This document shows positions 11,040 through 20,153 of a stretch of DNA of 50,103 nt, in pieces. The DNA is from Pseudomonas rhizoryzae (GTDB taxonomy: Bacteria; Pseudomonadota; Gammaproteobacteria; Pseudomonadales; Pseudomonadaceae). Each line of letters begins with the position of its first letter. The first letter of the stretch is position 1. The DNA lies in NCBI RefSeq assembly GCF_005250615.1, contig NZ_SULM01000020.1, positions 1-50,103 of the forward strand. The letters are read 5' to 3'. A model generated the notes under the pieces. That model had not been told where the DNA came from, ran no database searches, and worked only from the letters and a program-made list of their open reading frames with translations. The position numbers and the translations under genes were made by a program.

Positions 11040-11156
11040 ATGAAAGTTCGTGCATCGGTCAAGAAGCTGTGCCGTAACTGCAAGATCATTCGCCGCGAAG
11101 GTGTCGTGCGCGTGATCTGCAGCGCTGAACCGCGTCACAAGCAGCGCCAAGGCTGA
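11040..11156 (+). CDS. rpmJ: 50S ribosomal protein L36 (zinc-binding form)
   Basis: Protein of 38 residues ([20 protein letters not shown]). Cys11, Cys14, Cys27 and His32 form the zinc ribbon of the C+ type of L36; a zinc-free paralogue elsewhere is common in Pseudomonas but cannot be seen here. AGAGGAG precedes the ATG by 6 bases. Last gene of the rpsH-rpmJ unit. Confidence 0.96.
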
Positions 11157-11173
11157 GTGTGAATCACGCGTCT

Positions 11174-11201
11174 AACCCGGCAGCTAGTGTGCTGCCGGGT
11201 T
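11174..11201 (+). terminator. Hairpin terminator after rpmJ
   Basis: AACCCGGCAGC and GCTGCCGGGTT form a perfect 11-bp stem with a TAGTGT loop, 17 bases after rpmJ. It lacks a long T run. Its last bases supply the -35 of the rpsM promoter. Confidence 0.8.
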
Positions 11202-11228
11202 GATCATTTGTTCCTACAGCGTTAATAT
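11200..11228 (+). promoter_or_regulatory. Promoter of the alpha operon (rpsM)
   Basis: TTGATC (11200-11205), a 17-base spacer and TAATAT (11223-11228). The -35 begins on the last two bases of the preceding terminator stem, the same arrangement as at rpsH. A start near 11235 gives about 50 nt of leader. Confidence 0.8.
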
Positions 11229-11286
11229 CGCGCGCCCTTTTCTTGGCTTCCGGGGCGTCGGTAGCTGTCAATTGGAGTTTTTCTGA

Positions 11287-11643
11287 ATGGCCCGTATTGC
11301 AGGCGTCAACATTCCAGATAACAAGCACACTGTTATCTCGCTGACCTACATCTATGGTGTCGGTCGCACCACCTCTCAGAAGATCTGCGCGGCCACCGGC
11401 ATCGAGCCGACCGCCAAGATCAAAGAACTGAGCGACGAGCAGGTCGATCAGCTGCGTAACGAGGTCGCCAAAATCCTCACCGAGGGTGACCTGCGCCGCG
11501 AAATCAACATGAACATCAAGCGCCTGATGGATCTGGGTTGCTACCGCGGTCTGCGTCACCGCCGTGGTCTGCCGGTCCGTGGTCAGCGCACCAAGACCAA
11601 TGCCCGTACCCGTAAGGGCCCGCGCAAGCCGATCCGCAAGTAA
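11287..11643 (+). CDS. rpsM: 30S ribosomal protein S13
   Basis: Protein of 118 residues ([20 protein letters not shown]) in the 30S head, contacting P-site tRNA and forming bridges to the 50S. The helix-two-turn-helix motif and the basic tail [19 protein letters not shown] are intact. First gene of the alpha operon, with TTGGAG (11273-11278) as RBS. Confidence 0.97.
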   Translation: MARIAGVNIPDNKHTVISLTYIYGVGRTTSQKICAATGIEPTAKIKELSDEQVDQLRNEVAKILTEGDLRREINMNIKRLMDLGCYRGLRHRRGLPVRGQRTKTNARTRKGPRKPIRK

Positions 11644-11673
11644 TCGCATCCGCGAATCGACAGGAATCTAGTC

Positions 11674-12063
11674 ATGGCAAAACCTGCTGCTCGTCCTCGT
11701 AAGAAAGTCAAAAAGACAGTGGTTGATGGCATCGCCCATATCCACGCCTCTTTCAACAACACCATCGTGACCATCACCGATCGTCAGGGCAACGCTTTGT
11801 CCTGGGCGACCTCCGGTGGCTCCGGCTTCCGTGGCTCCCGTAAGAGCACCCCGTTCGCTGCCCAGATTGCAGCCGAACGTGCCGGCCAAGCCGCTCTGGA
11901 ATATGGTCTGAAGAATCTGGACGTGAACGTCAAAGGTCCCGGCCCCGGCCGTGAGTCCGCTGTTCGCGCCCTGAACGCCTGTGGTTACAAAATCGCCAGC
12001 ATCACCGACGTGACGCCCATCCCGCACAACGGGTGCCGTCCGCCGAAGAAGCGTCGCGTGTAA
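11674..12063 (+). CDS. rpsK: 30S ribosomal protein S11
   Basis: Protein of 129 residues ([20 protein letters not shown]) on the platform at the mRNA exit. Conserved [20 protein letters not shown] and the C-terminal [16 protein letters not shown] are present. Length matches gammaproteobacterial S11. Confidence 0.97.
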
Positions 12064-12079
12064 TAGGAGACAGTGAGAA

Positions 12080-12700
12080 ATGGCTCGTTACATTGGTCCC
12101 AAGTGCAAACTGTCCCGCCGCGAAGGCACTGATCTCTTCTTGAAGAGCGGCGCTCGTGCCCTCGACTCGAAGTGCAAGCTGGAAACCGTTCCTGGTCAAC
12201 ACGGCCAGCGTCGCGGTCGTCTGTCCGACTACGGTCTGCAGCTGCGTGAAAAGCAGAAAGTCCGCCGTATCTATGGCGTGCTCGAGCGTCAGTTCGCTGG
12301 TTACTATCAGGAAGCTGCCCGTCGTAAGGGCGCTACCGGTGAAAACCTGCTGCAACTGCTCGAGTGCCGTCTGGACAACGTGGTGTATCGCATGGGCTTC
12401 GGCGCCACTCGCGCCGAATCGCGCCAGCTGGTCTCCCACAAGTCGATCACCGTTAACGGTCAGACCGTCAACATTCCCTCCTATCAGGTCAAGGTCGGTG
12501 ACGTCGTCGCTGTCCGTGAAAAGGCCAAAAACCAGCTGCGTATCGCTCAAGCTCTCGAGCTGTGCGGCCAGCGTGGCCGTGTTGAGTGGGTCGAAGTGAG
12601 CACCGAGAAAAAGGAAGGCACCTTCAAGAGCGTGCCGGCCCGTGGTGATCTCTCCGCCGACATCAACGAAAACCTGATTGTCGAGCTCTACTCCAAGTAA
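12080..12700 (+). CDS. rpsD: 30S ribosomal protein S4
   Basis: Protein of 206 residues ([20 protein letters not shown]), a primary assembly protein and, in E. coli, the translational repressor of the alpha operon. The S4 RNA-binding domain ([31 protein letters not shown]) is intact. GGAG lies ahead of the start. Confidence 0.97.
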   Translation: MARYIGPKCKLSRREGTDLFLKSGARALDSKCKLETVPGQHGQRRGRLSDYGLQLREKQKVRRIYGVLERQFAGYYQEAARRKGATGENLLQLLECRLDNVVYRMGFGATRAESRQLVSHKSITVNGQTVNIPSYQVKVGDVVAVREKAKNQLRIAQALELCGQRGRVEWVEVSTEKKEGTFKSVPARGDLSADINENLIVELYSK

Positions 12701-12722
12701 GGGCTAGAAAGTAGGTGCATCC

Positions 12723-13724
12723 ATGCAGAGTTCGGTAAATGAGTTCCTGACCCCCCGCCATATCGATGTGCAGGCGGTTAGTCAGACCCGTGCCAAGATC
12801 ACCCTCGAGCCTCTCGAGCGTGGTTTCGGCCATACCTTGGGCAACGCGCTGCGGCGTATCCTGTTGTCCTCCATGCCTGGCTGCGCGGTAGTCGAAGCAG
12901 AGATCGACGGTGTTCTGCACGAATACAGCGCCATCGAAGGCGTGCAGGAAGACGTGATCGAGATCCTGCTCAACCTCAAGGGTCTGGCCATCAAGTTGCA
13001 CGGTCGTGACGAAGTCACCCTGAGCCTGAGCAAGAAAGGTCAGGGGCCGGTTCTGGCCTCCGACATTCAGGTCGATCACGATGTCGAGATCGTCAACGGC
13101 GATCACGTCATCGCTCACCTGGCGGACAACGGTTCGCTGAACATGAAGCTGAAAATCGCGCGCGGTCGTGGCTATGAGCCCGCCGATGCACGTCAGAGCG
13201 AAGAAGACGAAACCCGTGCCATCGGTCGTCTGCAGCTCGACGCTTCGTTCAGCCCGGTGCGTCGTGTGGCGTACGTGGTGGAAAACGCTCGGGTCGAGCA
13301 GCGTACCAACCTGGACAAGCTCGTGCTTGACCTGGAAACCAACGGTACTCTGGATCCGGAAGAAGCCATCCGTCGTGCTGCCACCATCCTGCAACAGCAG
13401 CTGGCTGCGTTCGTCGACCTCAAGGGCGACAGCGAGCCGGTCGTGGTTGAACAGGAAGACGAGATCGATCCGATCCTGTTGCGTCCGGTAGACGATCTGG
13501 AACTGACCGTTCGTTCGGCTAACTGCCTCAAGGCGGAGAACATCTACTACATCGGTGACCTGATTCAGCGTACCGAAGTGGAGCTGCTCAAGACCCCGAA
13601 CCTGGGTAAGAAGTCCCTGACCGAAATCAAGGACGTCTTGGCCTCCCGTGGTCTGTCGCTCGGTATGCGCCTGGACAACTGGCCCCCTGCAAGCCTTAAG
13701 AAGGACGACAAGGCTACTGCCTGA
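12723..13724 (+). CDS. rpoA: RNA polymerase alpha subunit
   Basis: Protein of 333 residues. The N-terminal assembly domain (about 1-235) holds [26 protein letters not shown]. After a flexible linker, the C-terminal domain has [20 protein letters not shown] with the Arg equivalent to R265 that contacts UP elements and activators, then [19 protein letters not shown]. Sits between rpsD and rplQ as usual. Confidence 0.98.
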   Translation: MQSSVNEFLTPRHIDVQAVSQTRAKITLEPLERGFGHTLGNALRRILLSSMPGCAVVEAEIDGVLHEYSAIEGVQEDVIEILLNLKGLAIKLHGRDEVTLSLSKKGQGPVLASDIQVDHDVEIVNGDHVIAHLADNGSLNMKLKIARGRGYEPADARQSEEDETRAIGRLQLDASFSPVRRVAYVVENARVEQRTNLDKLVLDLETNGTLDPEEAIRRAATILQQQLAAFVDLKGDSEPVVVEQEDEIDPILLRPVDDLELTVRSANCLKAENIYYIGDLIQRTEVELLKTPNLGKKSLTEIKDVLASRGLSLGMRLDNWPPASLKKDDKATA

Positions 13725-13768
13725 TCGTCATTGTTCACCGAACGTTAGTTTGGGAAGGAATTTCAATC

Positions 13769-14158
13769 ATGCGTCATCGTAAAAGTGGTCGTCATCTGAG
13801 CCGCACGAGCGCACACCGCAAGGCCATGTTCCAGAACATGGCTGTGTCGCTGTTCGAGCACGAGCTGATCAAAACTACCCTGCCGAAAGCCAAGGAACTG
13901 CGCCGCGTTGCCGAGCCGCTGATCACCTTGGCCAAGGAAGACAGCGTCGCCAACCGTCGCCTGGCTTTCGACCGTACTCGTTCGAAAGCTGCCGTTGGCA
14001 AGCTGTTCAACGACCTGGGTAAGCGCTACGCCAACCGTCCGGGTGGCTACCTGCGTATCCTGAAGTGCGGTTTCCGCGCTGGCGACAACGCCCCCATGGC
14101 GTACGTCGAGCTGATCGACCGTCCGGTCGGCGGTACCGTGGAACAGGCTGCTGAGTAA
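13769..14158 (+). CDS. rplQ: 50S ribosomal protein L17
   Basis: Protein of 129 residues ([20 protein letters not shown]) near the tunnel exit. GGAAGGA precedes the ATG. It is the last gene of the alpha operon; a strong terminator follows within 15 bases. Confidence 0.97.
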   Translation: MRHRKSGRHLSRTSAHRKAMFQNMAVSLFEHELIKTTLPKAKELRRVAEPLITLAKEDSVANRRLAFDRTRSKAAVGKLFNDLGKRYANRPGGYLRILKCGFRAGDNAPMAYVELIDRPVGGTVEQAAE

Positions 14159-14172
14159 GTAGCCGCGTTCTG

Positions 14173-14202
14173 GAAAAAGCCGGGCTTCTGCCCGGCTTTT
14201 TC
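14173..14202 (+). terminator. Rho-independent terminator after rplQ
   Basis: GAAAAAGCCGGGC, a TTCT loop and GCCCGGCTTTTTC form a perfect 13-bp stem with the T run inside the 3' arm. It closes the ribosomal cluster. Confidence 0.94.
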
Positions 14203-14293
14203 ATGCCCGGCGTTTGGCCAAGGCTTGGATACCGTAGTGAAAGCGTTTCGTTTATTTTCTATTAGGTCGCTAGGATCAATAAATTAGTCCTAA

Positions 14294-14313
14294 AGTATTG
14301 CCTTGGCGATACT
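14294..14313. promoter_or_regulatory. Near-perfect 20-bp palindrome upstream of katA
   Basis: AGTATTGCC-TT-GGCGATACT has one mismatch between arms and lies 46 bases before the katA GTG, in an AT-rich stretch (14235-14300) that probably holds the promoter. No clean OxyR-type ATAG/CTAT repeat is seen. A regulator site or leader hairpin are both possible. Confidence 0.4.
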
Positions 14314-14358
14314 TCTCCCAGGCGCGATTAGCCAACGCTATCCAGAGGGAGACAGCCT

Positions 14359-15816
14359 GTGACCGATACCAAGATCCTTACCACCGCCAGCGGCATTCCG
14401 GTGGCCGATAACCAGAATTCCCGTACTGCCGGCCCCCGTGGCCCGCTGATGCTCGACGATTTCCATCTGGTCGAGAAGCTGGCGCACTTCAACCGTGAAG
14501 TCATTCCCGAGCGCCGCGTTCATGCCAAGGGCTCCGCTGCCTATGGCACCTTTACTGTGACCCAGGACATCACGCACCTGACCAGTGCCAAGCTGTTCGC
14601 CAGCGTGGGTAAGCGGACCGAAACCATCCTGCGTTTTTCCACCGTGGGTGGTGAGCGGGGATCGGCGGATACCGAGCGCGATCCCCGGGGGTTCGCCTTG
14701 AAGTTCTATACCGAAGAAGGCAACTGGGACATCGTCGGCAACAACACCCCGGTGTTCTTCATCCGCGATCCGCTCAAGTTCCCCGACTTCATCCATACCC
14801 AGAAGCGCGATCCCTGGAGCAACCTGAAGAGTCCGCAGATGATGTGGGATTTCTGGTCGCTGTCGCCGGAGTCGCTGCACCAGGTCACCATCCTGTTCTC
14901 GGATCGCGGCATTCCGGATGGCTATCGCTTCATGCATGGCTTCGGTAGCCACACCTTCAGCCTGATCAATGCCCAGGGTGAGCGGCACTTCGTGAAGTTC
15001 CACTTCAAGAGCCAGCAGGGTATCAAGAACCTGGCGCCGGCCGAGGCGGCCCGTCTGGCCGGTACCGATCCGGATTACAGCCAGCGCGACCTGTTCCAGG
15101 CCATCGAGCGCGGCGAATTCCCACGCTGGACGATGTGCATCCAGGTGATGAGCGAGCAGGAAGCGGCCGGCCGCGCCGAGAACCCCTTCGACGTGACCAA
15201 GGTGTGGTCGCAGAAGGATTATCCGCTGCAGGAAGTCGGCGTACTGGAGCTCAACCGCAATCCGCAGAACTACTTCGCCGAAGTGGAGCAGGCCTCCTTT
15301 GCGCCGAGCAACGTGGTGCCGGGCGTAGGCCTGTCGCCGGATCGCATGTTGCAAGGCCGGGTGTTCGCCTATGCCGATGCCCAGCGCTATCGGGTCGGGA
15401 CCAACTACCAGCAACTGCCGGTCAACGCGCCGCGCTGCCCCTATGCCAACAACCAGCGTGACGGCGCCATGCGTTTCGATGGCAATGGCGGCTCCCTGCC
15501 CAACTACGAGCCGAACAGCTATGGCCATACGCCCAAGCAGGCGCCGCAATACCGCAAGCCGGCGCTGAACTTCGCCGGTCCGGCCGATCGCTACGACCAC
15601 CGCGTCGATGAGGACTACTTCAGCCAGGCCGGTGCCCTGTTCCGCCTGATGAACTCTGACCAGCAGGCCTTGCTGATCGGCAATATCGTCGGCGCCCTGG
15701 GTTCGGTGACCCGTGACGTCCAGCTGCGCCAGATCGGTCATTTCCTCAAGGCCGATCCCGCCTACGGCCTGGGTGTGGCCAAGGGCTTGGGGATAGATCC
15801 CAGCGAAGTAGCCTGA
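14359..15816 (+). CDS. katA: Monofunctional haem catalase (KatA type)
   Basis: Protein of 485 residues that dismutates hydrogen peroxide to water and oxygen in the cytoplasm. Catalytic His55 ([12 protein letters not shown]), Asn128 ([14 protein letters not shown]) and haem-ligand Tyr338 ([12 protein letters not shown]) are all present. The length fits small-subunit clade 3 catalases such as P. aeruginosa KatA. The start is GTG with AGAGGGAGA at 14345-14353. It stands alone between the rplQ and its own terminator. In P. aeruginosa katA also follows rplQ, so location supports orthology. No ankyrin-like or bacterioferritin partner gene follows here. Confidence 0.95.
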   Translation: MTDTKILTTASGIPVADNQNSRTAGPRGPLMLDDFHLVEKLAHFNREVIPERRVHAKGSAAYGTFTVTQDITHLTSAKLFASVGKRTETILRFSTVGGERGSADTERDPRGFALKFYTEEGNWDIVGNNTPVFFIRDPLKFPDFIHTQKRDPWSNLKSPQMMWDFWSLSPESLHQVTILFSDRGIPDGYRFMHGFGSHTFSLINAQGERHFVKFHFKSQQGIKNLAPAEAARLAGTDPDYSQRDLFQAIERGEFPRWTMCIQVMSEQEAAGRAENPFDVTKVWSQKDYPLQEVGVLELNRNPQNYFAEVEQASFAPSNVVPGVGLSPDRMLQGRVFAYADAQRYRVGTNYQQLPVNAPRCPYANNQRDGAMRFDGNGGSLPNYEPNSYGHTPKQAPQYRKPALNFAGPADRYDHRVDEDYFSQAGALFRLMNSDQQALLIGNIVGALGSVTRDVQLRQIGHFLKADPAYGLGVAKGLGIDPSEVA

Positions 15817-15827
15817 TACAGGCTTGG

Positions 15828-15857
15828 AAAAGGCCCGGCCGATGCCGGGCTTTTTTT
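15828..15857 (+). terminator. Rho-independent terminator after katA
   Basis: GCCCGGC (15833-15839) pairs with GCCGGGC (15844-15850), extended by AAAA against the start of a seven-T run. It ends the katA transcript. Confidence 0.92.
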
Positions 15858-15961
15858 CGTCCGTTAAAAAAATCGTGGAAAGGCTGTCTCGGACGCCTCG
15901 GGCGACGTCGCAATGCTAAGGTTCGCATCAAGCGCGAAAACTCGAGGCTAGCTCTGCCGTC

Positions 15962-18166
15962 ATGACTCTGTTCGGAGTGTCTTTGCGCCAATTGTGGGCG
16001 CATGAAAAAGCCAGCTATGGCGTGCGCGTCTTTGTCGCCCTGAGTGGCGCCATGGCCGTCTGCTGGTCGCTGGGCGATCTGCGTGCGCTGTCGCCGGTAT
16101 TCCTGGGCATCATCGCCAGTGCTTTGGCGGAGACCGACGACAGCTGGCTGGGCCGGCTCAAGTCGCTGGTGGTGACGCTGCTGTGTTTTGCCGTAGCGGC
16201 CTTCTCGGTGGAGTTGCTGTTTCCCTATCCCTGGATCTTCGTGGTGGGATTGGGACTCGCCACCTTCAGCCTGACCATGCTCGGCGCCATCGGCGAGCGC
16301 TATGCCTCGGTCGCGCAAGCCACGGTGATCCTGTCGATCTACGCCATGATCGGGGTGGATCAGCGGCTGGGTACCCAGATGCCGCTGTGGTACGAGCCGG
16401 CACACCTCTTGGCTGGTGCGCTGTGGTATGGCTTTCTATCGGTACTATGGTGCGCGTTGTTCGCCCATCAGCCCGTTCGCCAGAATCTGTTCGCGCTCTA
16501 TGGCGAGCTGGGCATCTTCCTGAAGCTCAAGGCCGAGATGCTCGAGCCGGTACGGGGTGTCGACCTGCATCAGCGGCGCGTGCTGCTGGCGCAGCAGAAT
16601 GGCAAGGTGGTGCAGGCGCTGAACCAGGCCAAGGCGACCATTCTCAATCGCTTCGGCCGTTCGGGGCGGCCCGGTGCGCGCTCGGGCCGCTATTTCCGGC
16701 TGTATTTCATGGCCCAGGACATCCACGAGCGTGCCAGCTCGTCGCACTATCCCTACAGCGCGCTCACCGAGGCCTTCTTCCATAGCGACATCCTGTTTCG
16801 CTGCCAGCGTCTGCTCAAGTTGCAGGCCAGTGCCTGCTTCAACCTGGGCGAGGCGATCAGGCTCGGTCAGCCCTTCGAGTATGGGCAGCAAAGCCAGCAA
16901 GGCCTGACCGATCTGCAGGCCTCTCTGGAATATCTCAAGCAGCAACAGAATCCACGCTGGCGCAGTCTGCTGCGCTCGCTGGATCTGCTCGGCCACAACC
17001 TTTCGACCCTGGAGCGGCAGTTTTCCGAAGCGGGCACCAGCGATTCGGGGGCGACGGATCTCGATACCAGTCTGCTCGATCCTTCCGCGCGCTCGCTGCG
17101 GGAAGTCTTCCGGCGCATCCGTCTGCAGCTCACGCCGACCTCGCTGCTGTTCCGTCATGGCCTGCGCATGGCCCTGGCGCTGATGATCGGCTATGGCGTG
17201 TTGCACCTGATCCATCCGGTGAACGGCTATTGGATCCTGCTCACCACGGTGTTCGTGTGCCGGCCACAGTACGGGGCGACCCGAGTACGGCTGGTGCAGC
17301 GGATCGTCGGCACGGTGATCGGGCTGCTGCTGGGCAGTGCCCTGCTGGAGTTGTTCACCCAGCCGGAGATCCAGCTGCTGCTGGCGCTGGTCGGTGGGCT
17401 GGTGTTCTTCATCACCCGTACGGATCGCTACACCATCGCCACTGCGGCCATCACCCTGATGGTGCTGTTCTGCTTCAACCAGGTGGGTAACGGTTTCATG
17501 CTGATCTGGCCACGCCTGCTGGACACCCTCATGGGTTGTCTGATCGCGGTACTGGCGGTGTTCTTCATCCTGCCGGACTGGCAGGGGCGACGGCTGCATC
17601 AGGTGATGGCCAATACGCTGCGCACCAATGCCCTATACCTGCGCCGTCTGCACGAGCAGTACCGCACCGGCAAGCGCGACGACCTCGACTATCGCGTGGC
17701 GCGCCGTAATGCCCATAACGCCGATGCGACGCTGTCCGCCGCCTTGGCCAACATGCTGCGGGATCCCGGGCATTTCCGCCGTAATCTGGAAGCCGGTTTT
17801 CGCTATCTGGCGCTATCCAACACGCTGCTGGGTTATCTGTCGGCCCTGGGTGCGCATCGGCGTCAGCTGGAGGCGACCGAGCACGATGCCCTGGTGGAGC
17901 GCGCCGTGACCCGGATCGCCGAGGGCATGGAGGCTATCGCCACCGCAGTGGCGGAGCGGCGCAGCCTGCCGCCGACGGCCGAGGAAGAAAGTACCCTGGC
18001 CGATGAGCTGGAAGCCGCGGCAGACGGCAATGACGATGGCTATCGGCTGGTCTGCACCCAACTGGCCTTGATCTGCCGCTTGCTACCCAATCTCAAGAGC
18101 GCCGCCAACCATACCTTGCGCGAACAAACCCGTGAACAGCCCGCCGCGAGTACGGTCGATGCTTGA
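15962..18166 (+). CDS. yccS: YccS/YhfK family inner-membrane protein (FUSC-like)
   Basis: Protein of 734 residues in the FUSC/aromatic acid exporter superfamily. It shows two hydrophobic blocks of several membrane segments each: roughly residues 20-165 (AMAVCWSLG..., TLLCFAVAAFSVELLF, WIFVVGLGLATFSLTML) and 400-535 (GLRMALALMIGYGVLHLI, WILLTTVFVCRPQYGATR, LLLALVGGLVFFITR), separated and followed by cytoplasmic helical regions. GYWILLTTVFVCRPQYGATRVRLVQRIVGT is a good family signature. The substrate is unknown even for E. coli YccS. It stands alone after katA. Confidence 0.85.
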   Translation: MTLFGVSLRQLWAHEKASYGVRVFVALSGAMAVCWSLGDLRALSPVFLGIIASALAETDDSWLGRLKSLVVTLLCFAVAAFSVELLFPYPWIFVVGLGLATFSLTMLGAIGERYASVAQATVILSIYAMIGVDQRLGTQMPLWYEPAHLLAGALWYGFLSVLWCALFAHQPVRQNLFALYGELGIFLKLKAEMLEPVRGVDLHQRRVLLAQQNGKVVQALNQAKATILNRFGRSGRPGARSGRYFRLYFMAQDIHERASSSHYPYSALTEAFFHSDILFRCQRLLKLQASACFNLGEAIRLGQPFEYGQQSQQGLTDLQASLEYLKQQQNPRWRSLLRSLDLLGHNLSTLERQFSEAGTSDSGATDLDTSLLDPSARSLREVFRRIRLQLTPTSLLFRHGLRMALALMIGYGVLHLIHPVNGYWILLTTVFVCRPQYGATRVRLVQRIVGTVIGLLLGSALLELFTQPEIQLLLALVGGLVFFITRTDRYTIATAAITLMVLFCFNQVGNGFMLIWPRLLDTLMGCLIAVLAVFFILPDWQGRRLHQVMANTLRTNALYLRRLHEQYRTGKRDDLDYRVARRNAHNADATLSAALANMLRDPGHFRRNLEAGFRYLALSNTLLGYLSALGAHRRQLEATEHDALVERAVTRIAEGMEAIATAVAERRSLPPTAEEESTLADELEAAADGNDDGYRLVCTQLALICRLLPNLKSAANHTLREQTREQPAASTVDA

Positions 18167-18253
18167 GCAAGGCTGGCGCGACGCGCTATGTTGGCCGATG
18201 TGCGTCGAATCCCTCGACGTCTGTTTCTGCTGGTTTGAAGGCTGTTCCGACTC

Positions 18254-19153
18254 ATGCGTATGCGTCTTCTAGTAGTGGGCGGGGAAAGCGCCCTGGGCAA
18301 GGCGCTGCTGAGCGCGGGTGCCGAAGCGGGCATCGACTTCATCGCTCCCGATATGCCAACGGAAGGCTGGTATGCCGCTGGCTTGACCGAGGCGCTTGAC
18401 CGCGTGCGTCCGGGCGCGGTGATCAATCTCGCCTATTACCACGACTGGTTGCAGGCGGCGGATTTCGATCCGGCCGCGATGCAACGTCAGGCGCTGGCGG
18501 TGCAACGGCTGGCCGGCCTCTGCCAGCACTACCAGATTCCACTGATCCAACCGTCCAGTTATCGGCTTTTCGATGGCTCGCGCGTAGCCGGCTATAGTGA
18601 AAAAGACCTTCCGCGGCCTCCAGGCGCGCGCGGCGAGGCGCTCTGGCGGGTCGAGCAATTGGTGCGGGCACTCTGCCCGATGCACATCCTGCTGCGCCTG
18701 GGCTGGGTGCTGGATGAGTCGGTAGACGGCCGCCTGGGGCGCCTGCTGCGGCAGATGAATGACGAGCAGGTCGTTGCGCAGTCGGGCGATCGGCGTGGCA
18801 ATCCGACCACCGTGAGCGATGTCGCCCGGGTGCTGTTGGCCATCGTCAAGCAGCTCGATTGCGGAGCGCCGCTGTGGGGGACCTATCACTACGGGGCCCA
18901 GGAAGCGGTCTCGGAGTTGGGCCTGGCCGAGACCCTCGCCACGCTCTGGCAGGAGTTCGACCGGCCGGTGCATTGCGAATGGCAGGACGTGCCGCATCAA
19001 GAGCGCGCGGATGCCGTGGAGGAGCCACAACATGGGGTGTTGATCAGCCGCAAGCTGCTCAACACCTTCGGGATCAAGGCGCGACGCTGGCAGCAGGAGT
19101 TGCCGGCGCTATTGCAGGGCTTTCGGCAGGACGAGGTAGGTTTCGATGAGTAA
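18254..19153 (+). CDS. RmlD-like sugar-nucleotide-binding protein, probably without reductase activity
   Basis: Protein of 299 residues related to dTDP-4-dehydrorhamnose reductase (RmlD) and methionine adenosyltransferase beta-like folds: a Rossmann start (MRLLVVGGESALGKALL), NLAYYHDW, then SSYRLFDGSRV...YSEKDLP matching the RmlD region that precedes its active site. Where RmlD has a catalytic Tyr-x3-Lys, this protein reads PPGARGEALWRVEQLV, with neither residue, and the nucleotide-binding Gly motif is weakened (GGESALG). The stop overlaps the following epimerase by 8 bases, so the two are coupled. A binding or regulatory partner of the epimerase is an inference. In P. aeruginosa an equivalent pair sits beside oprG. 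Confidence 0.75.
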   Translation: MRMRLLVVGGESALGKALLSAGAEAGIDFIAPDMPTEGWYAAGLTEALDRVRPGAVINLAYYHDWLQAADFDPAAMQRQALAVQRLAGLCQHYQIPLIQPSSYRLFDGSRVAGYSEKDLPRPPGARGEALWRVEQLVRALCPMHILLRLGWVLDESVDGRLGRLLRQMNDEQVVAQSGDRRGNPTTVSDVARVLLAIVKQLDCGAPLWGTYHYGAQEAVSELGLAETLATLWQEFDRPVHCEWQDVPHQERADAVEEPQHGVLISRKLLNTFGIKARRWQQELPALLQGFRQDEVGFDE

Positions 19154-20075
19154 TGCGCCCATTCTGATCACTGGCGGTGCCGGTTTCATCGGCTCGCACC
19201 TGGCAGATGCGCTGCTGGCCCGCGGCCAGCACGTGCGGATATTGGACGATCTGAGTACCGGCAAGCGCGAGAATCTGCGCCTGGACGATGAGCGACTCGA
19301 GCTGCGAGTGGGCGACGTGGCCGATGCCGCGACGCTGGAAGCCGCAGTAGCGGGCTGCGCGGCGGTGGTACATCTGGCGGCGGTAGCCTCGGTGCAGGCC
19401 TCGGTGGAGGACCCGGTGGGCACCCACAGAGCCAACTTCATTGGCACCCTGAATCTGTGCGAAGCCATGCGCAAGGCCGGGATCAAGCGGGTGGTCTATG
19501 CCTCCAGCGCAGCGGTCTACGGCGCCAACGGCCAGGGCCAGGCCATCGACGAGGAGCTGCCCAAGGCGCCGCTGACGCCCTATGCGGCGGACAAGCTGGC
19601 TGGGGAGTACTACTTCGATTTCTATCGTCGCGAGCACGGTCTGGAGCCCGCGATCTTTCGCTTCTTCAACATCTACGGACCGCGGCAGGATCCGTCTTCG
19701 CCCTATTCGGGGGTGATCAGCATCTTCACCGAGCGCGCCCGGCGGAAGACGCCGATCACGGTGTTCGGCGACGGCGAACAGACCCGTGATTTCGTCTACG
19801 TGGCCGATCTGGTGGACATCCTGGTGCAGGCGCTGGAAGCCTCCGCGGTGACAGCCGGGGCGGTGAATGTGGGGCGGGGTGAGACCATCAGCCTGAACGG
19901 TCTGCTGACCGAGATTGGCCAGGTGCTCGGTGGCCTGCCAGAGGTGACCCATGGCGCGGCGCGCGCGGGGGACATCCGTCATTCGAAGGCGGATAACAGC
20001 CGCCTGCGCGAGCGCTTCGATTTCAGTCGGCCCACGGCCATGGGGGCGGGGCTAGCGGCGTTGTTGCGCGACTAG
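19146..20075 (+). CDS. NAD-dependent sugar-nucleotide epimerase/dehydratase
   Basis: Protein of 309 residues of the extended short-chain dehydrogenase family, closest in look to UDP-glucose/UDP-GlcNAc 4-epimerases. Seen: GGAGFIGSHLADALL for NAD binding, the DDLSTG segment, ASSAAVYG, and catalytic Tyr-x3-Lys in TPYAADKLAGEYY. FRFFNIYGPRQDP and DFVYVADLVD are further family signatures. It would act on nucleotide sugars for envelope polysaccharide; the precise substrate cannot be told. It overlaps the preceding RmlD-like gene and is followed by a hairpin (20082-20104). Confidence 0.88.
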   Translation: MSNAPILITGGAGFIGSHLADALLARGQHVRILDDLSTGKRENLRLDDERLELRVGDVADAATLEAAVAGCAAVVHLAAVASVQASVEDPVGTHRANFIGTLNLCEAMRKAGIKRVVYASSAAVYGANGQGQAIDEELPKAPLTPYAADKLAGEYYFDFYRREHGLEPAIFRFFNIYGPRQDPSSPYSGVISIFTERARRKTPITVFGDGEQTRDFVYVADLVDILVQALEASAVTAGAVNVGRGETISLNGLLTEIGQVLGGLPEVTHGAARAGDIRHSKADNSRLRERFDFSRPTAMGAGLAALLRD

Positions 20076-20081
20076 CAACTG

Positions 20082-20104
20082 GGGCCAGGGGCGCACCCTG
20101 GCCC
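20082..20104. terminator. Hairpin between convergent epimerase and oprG
   Basis: GGGCCAGGG and CCCTGGCCC form a perfect 9-bp stem with a 5-base loop between two convergent genes. No T run follows on either strand, so bidirectional termination is likely but not certain. Confidence 0.6.
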
Positions 20105-20153
20105 GTTGGGCTTCGACGGTGGAGCTGTCTCAGCGCCAACCTACGAAGTGGGC

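Noticed and set aside
8937-11150. Long minus-strand open frame of 737 codons opposite rpmD, rplO and secY
   Set aside because: It is a shadow of high-GC ribosomal genes: low-complexity composition, no family resemblance and full overlap with certain genes.
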